DNA of 32,611 nucleotides. It comes from Hydrogenophaga sp. (lineage in GTDB: Bacteria; Pseudomonadota; Gammaproteobacteria; Burkholderiales; Burkholderiaceae_C). Where the stretch lies: contig JAUYSB010000101.1 in assembly GCA_030696525.1 (NCBI GenBank), positions 1-32,611 on the forward strand, in the 5' to 3' direction. A program made the translations under genes and the position numbers. Positions 31,877-32,611 of the stretch are shown here, piece by piece (within the stretch, counting starts at the first letter, position 1; every line of letters begins with the position of its first letter). The notes under the pieces were generated by a model. That model saw nothing but the letters and a program-made list of their open reading frames with translations, was not told the origin of the DNA and searched no databases.

Positions 31877-32611
31877 TCAGGGCAGGGTGGCACTCTGGTG
31901 CAGGCGCCAGATGCGGTTGAGCAATTCACGGGCTGAAACGTCGCCAATCACCGGGCTGGCCAACTCCAGCAATTTGCCTTCCAGGTCCATGTCCGACAAA
32001 GGCAGTTCCGGGTCCCCCTTGCGGTCCGGTTGCAGACGCTCGAGGCGGCGCCCATCCCGCAAAACGATGACCACACGCGCGCCACGGCGCCCAGGAAAGG
32101 CCGCATCCACCTCGGGGTCCAGGGCCTTGGCAATGCGCTTCATGAGCGCCCGCGTCACACCGTCGTTTAGACGCTCAGGCTCAAAAGCAGACAAGCGAAC
32201 GCTGCCGTGCACCAGGGCCGTTGCGACCATGTAGTGCAGGCTGAAGCGGGCCTGGTCGGCGGTATGCGGGTCAACGTGGGGCGCAATGTCCAGGGTGGGT
32301 CGGTACACACCCAGAGAGACACTCTCGATATCCTCATGTCGGAAGCCGTGGATGCGTTGAAGCTCCAGTGCGCCATCGATGGCGGCAAAGGTGTGCCCAC
32401 AGCCGATGTGGTTCTTGAAGGTCAGGCGCGTGATGTGGAAATCCTCGCCCAGCGTCTGGCCCACTTGTGTCCAGTCGGTGCCCTGGCCCATGGCGTTGCC
32501 CAGCCCGGCTTCGCCCTCCAAAACGTCGAGTGAGCTTTTCATCCCCTGTGCTGCCAGCTGAGCAGCCATGACGCCCGCCTCTGCAGCGCGGCCGGCATGC
32601 AAGGGTTTGGC
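31877..32611 (-). CDS. MmgE/PrpD-family protein (5' partial, runs off the window)
   Basis: The C-terminal part of a MmgE/PrpD protein, 245 codons visible counting the stop. The frame is open to the window edge with the family segment KPLHAGRAAEAGV at the boundary. A second family block, the LTFKNHIGCGHTFAAIDGAL region, follows. The family includes 2-methylcitrate dehydratase, cis-aconitate decarboxylase and iminodisuccinate epimerase. The final domain ends normally (LLNRIWRLHQSATLP). Next to pcaF, a CoA-transferase and a Bug receptor, it could dehydrate or isomerise a tricarboxylate-like or branched acid; the exact reaction is not readable. Confidence 0.88.
   Translation of the reverse strand, partial: AKPLHAGRAAEAGVMAAQLAAQGMKSSLDVLEGEAGLGNAMGQGTDWTQVGQTLGEDFHITRLTFKNHIGCGHTFAAIDGALELQRIHGFRHEDIESVSLGVYRPTLDIAPHVDPHTADQARFSLHYMVATALVHGSVRLSAFEPERLNDGVTRALMKRIAKALDPEVDAAFPGRRGARVVIVLRDGRRLERLQPDRKGDPELPLSDMDLEGKLLELASPVIGDVSARELLNRIWRLHQSATLP

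Overview
The window reads as chromosomal DNA of a Burkholderiales bacterium, most likely of the family Comamonadaceae. The evidence is the high GC content with GC-ending codons, five Bug/TctC-type periplasmic receptors, an AidB-type acyl-CoA dehydrogenase, a DUF2889 protein and a PcaF-type thiolase. The exact genus cannot be fixed from the sequence alone. About 33 protein genes are recognisable; two run off the window ends and one is a 5'-truncated remnant. No rRNA, tRNA, CRISPR array or intact transposase was seen.

Region 1 (1-7424) is a catabolic module. A polyamine/opine-type ABC transporter (ATPase, two permeases) is translationally coupled by 4-base stop/start overlaps to a three-subunit flavin dehydrogenase: a small [2Fe-2S] protein, a FAD/NAD protein with a C-terminal [2Fe-2S] domain, and a DAO-type FAD protein. 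This is the layout of opine oxidase, D-hydroxyproline dehydrogenase and HcnABC. The periplasmic binding protein follows. A convergent gene encodes a close relative of mandelate racemase that keeps every catalytic residue at the same residue number. A perfect 11-bp stem lies between the two convergent 3' ends.

Region 2 (7421-16.8 kb) looks like ordinary chromosome. It holds a large membrane HD-GYP protein with a Cache sensor and GAF domain (overlapping the racemase gene by 4 bases), a short LexA-like autoproteolytic repressor with a palindrome in its promoter, a 44-residue orphan protein, a His-rich cupin, a DUF2889 protein, a flavin amine oxidase, AidB, a glutathione S-transferase and a CIA30-family protein.

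Region 3 (16.8-17.15 kb) is a 352-bp gene-free junction. It contains a 30-bp uninterrupted palindrome (14 of 15 pairs), a 14-bp motif repeated with a 22-bp period, and a terminator-like hairpin. Base composition drops visibly to the right of it.

Region 4 (17.15-25.75 kb) is a nine-gene, tightly packed minus-strand operon: four Bug receptors, a LigI-like amidohydrolase, an SMP-30/lactonase, a cyclase-family hydrolase, a D-2-hydroxyacid dehydrogenase and an RraA-type aldolase. A divergent LysR regulator and a candidate operator sit at its head. Region 5 (26.7-32.6 kb) is a second minus-strand cluster: MmgE/PrpD, PcaF thiolase, a fifth Bug receptor, a class III CoA-transferase, a decayed SDR and an alpha/beta hydrolase. 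Together regions 4 and 5 look like an accessory pathway that imports an organic (probably carboxylic) acid, opens lactone or ring intermediates, cleaves by aldolase or thiolase and feeds central metabolism. The substrate cannot be read from sequence; the pathway assignment is inference. No TctA/TctB membrane subunits are present in the window.
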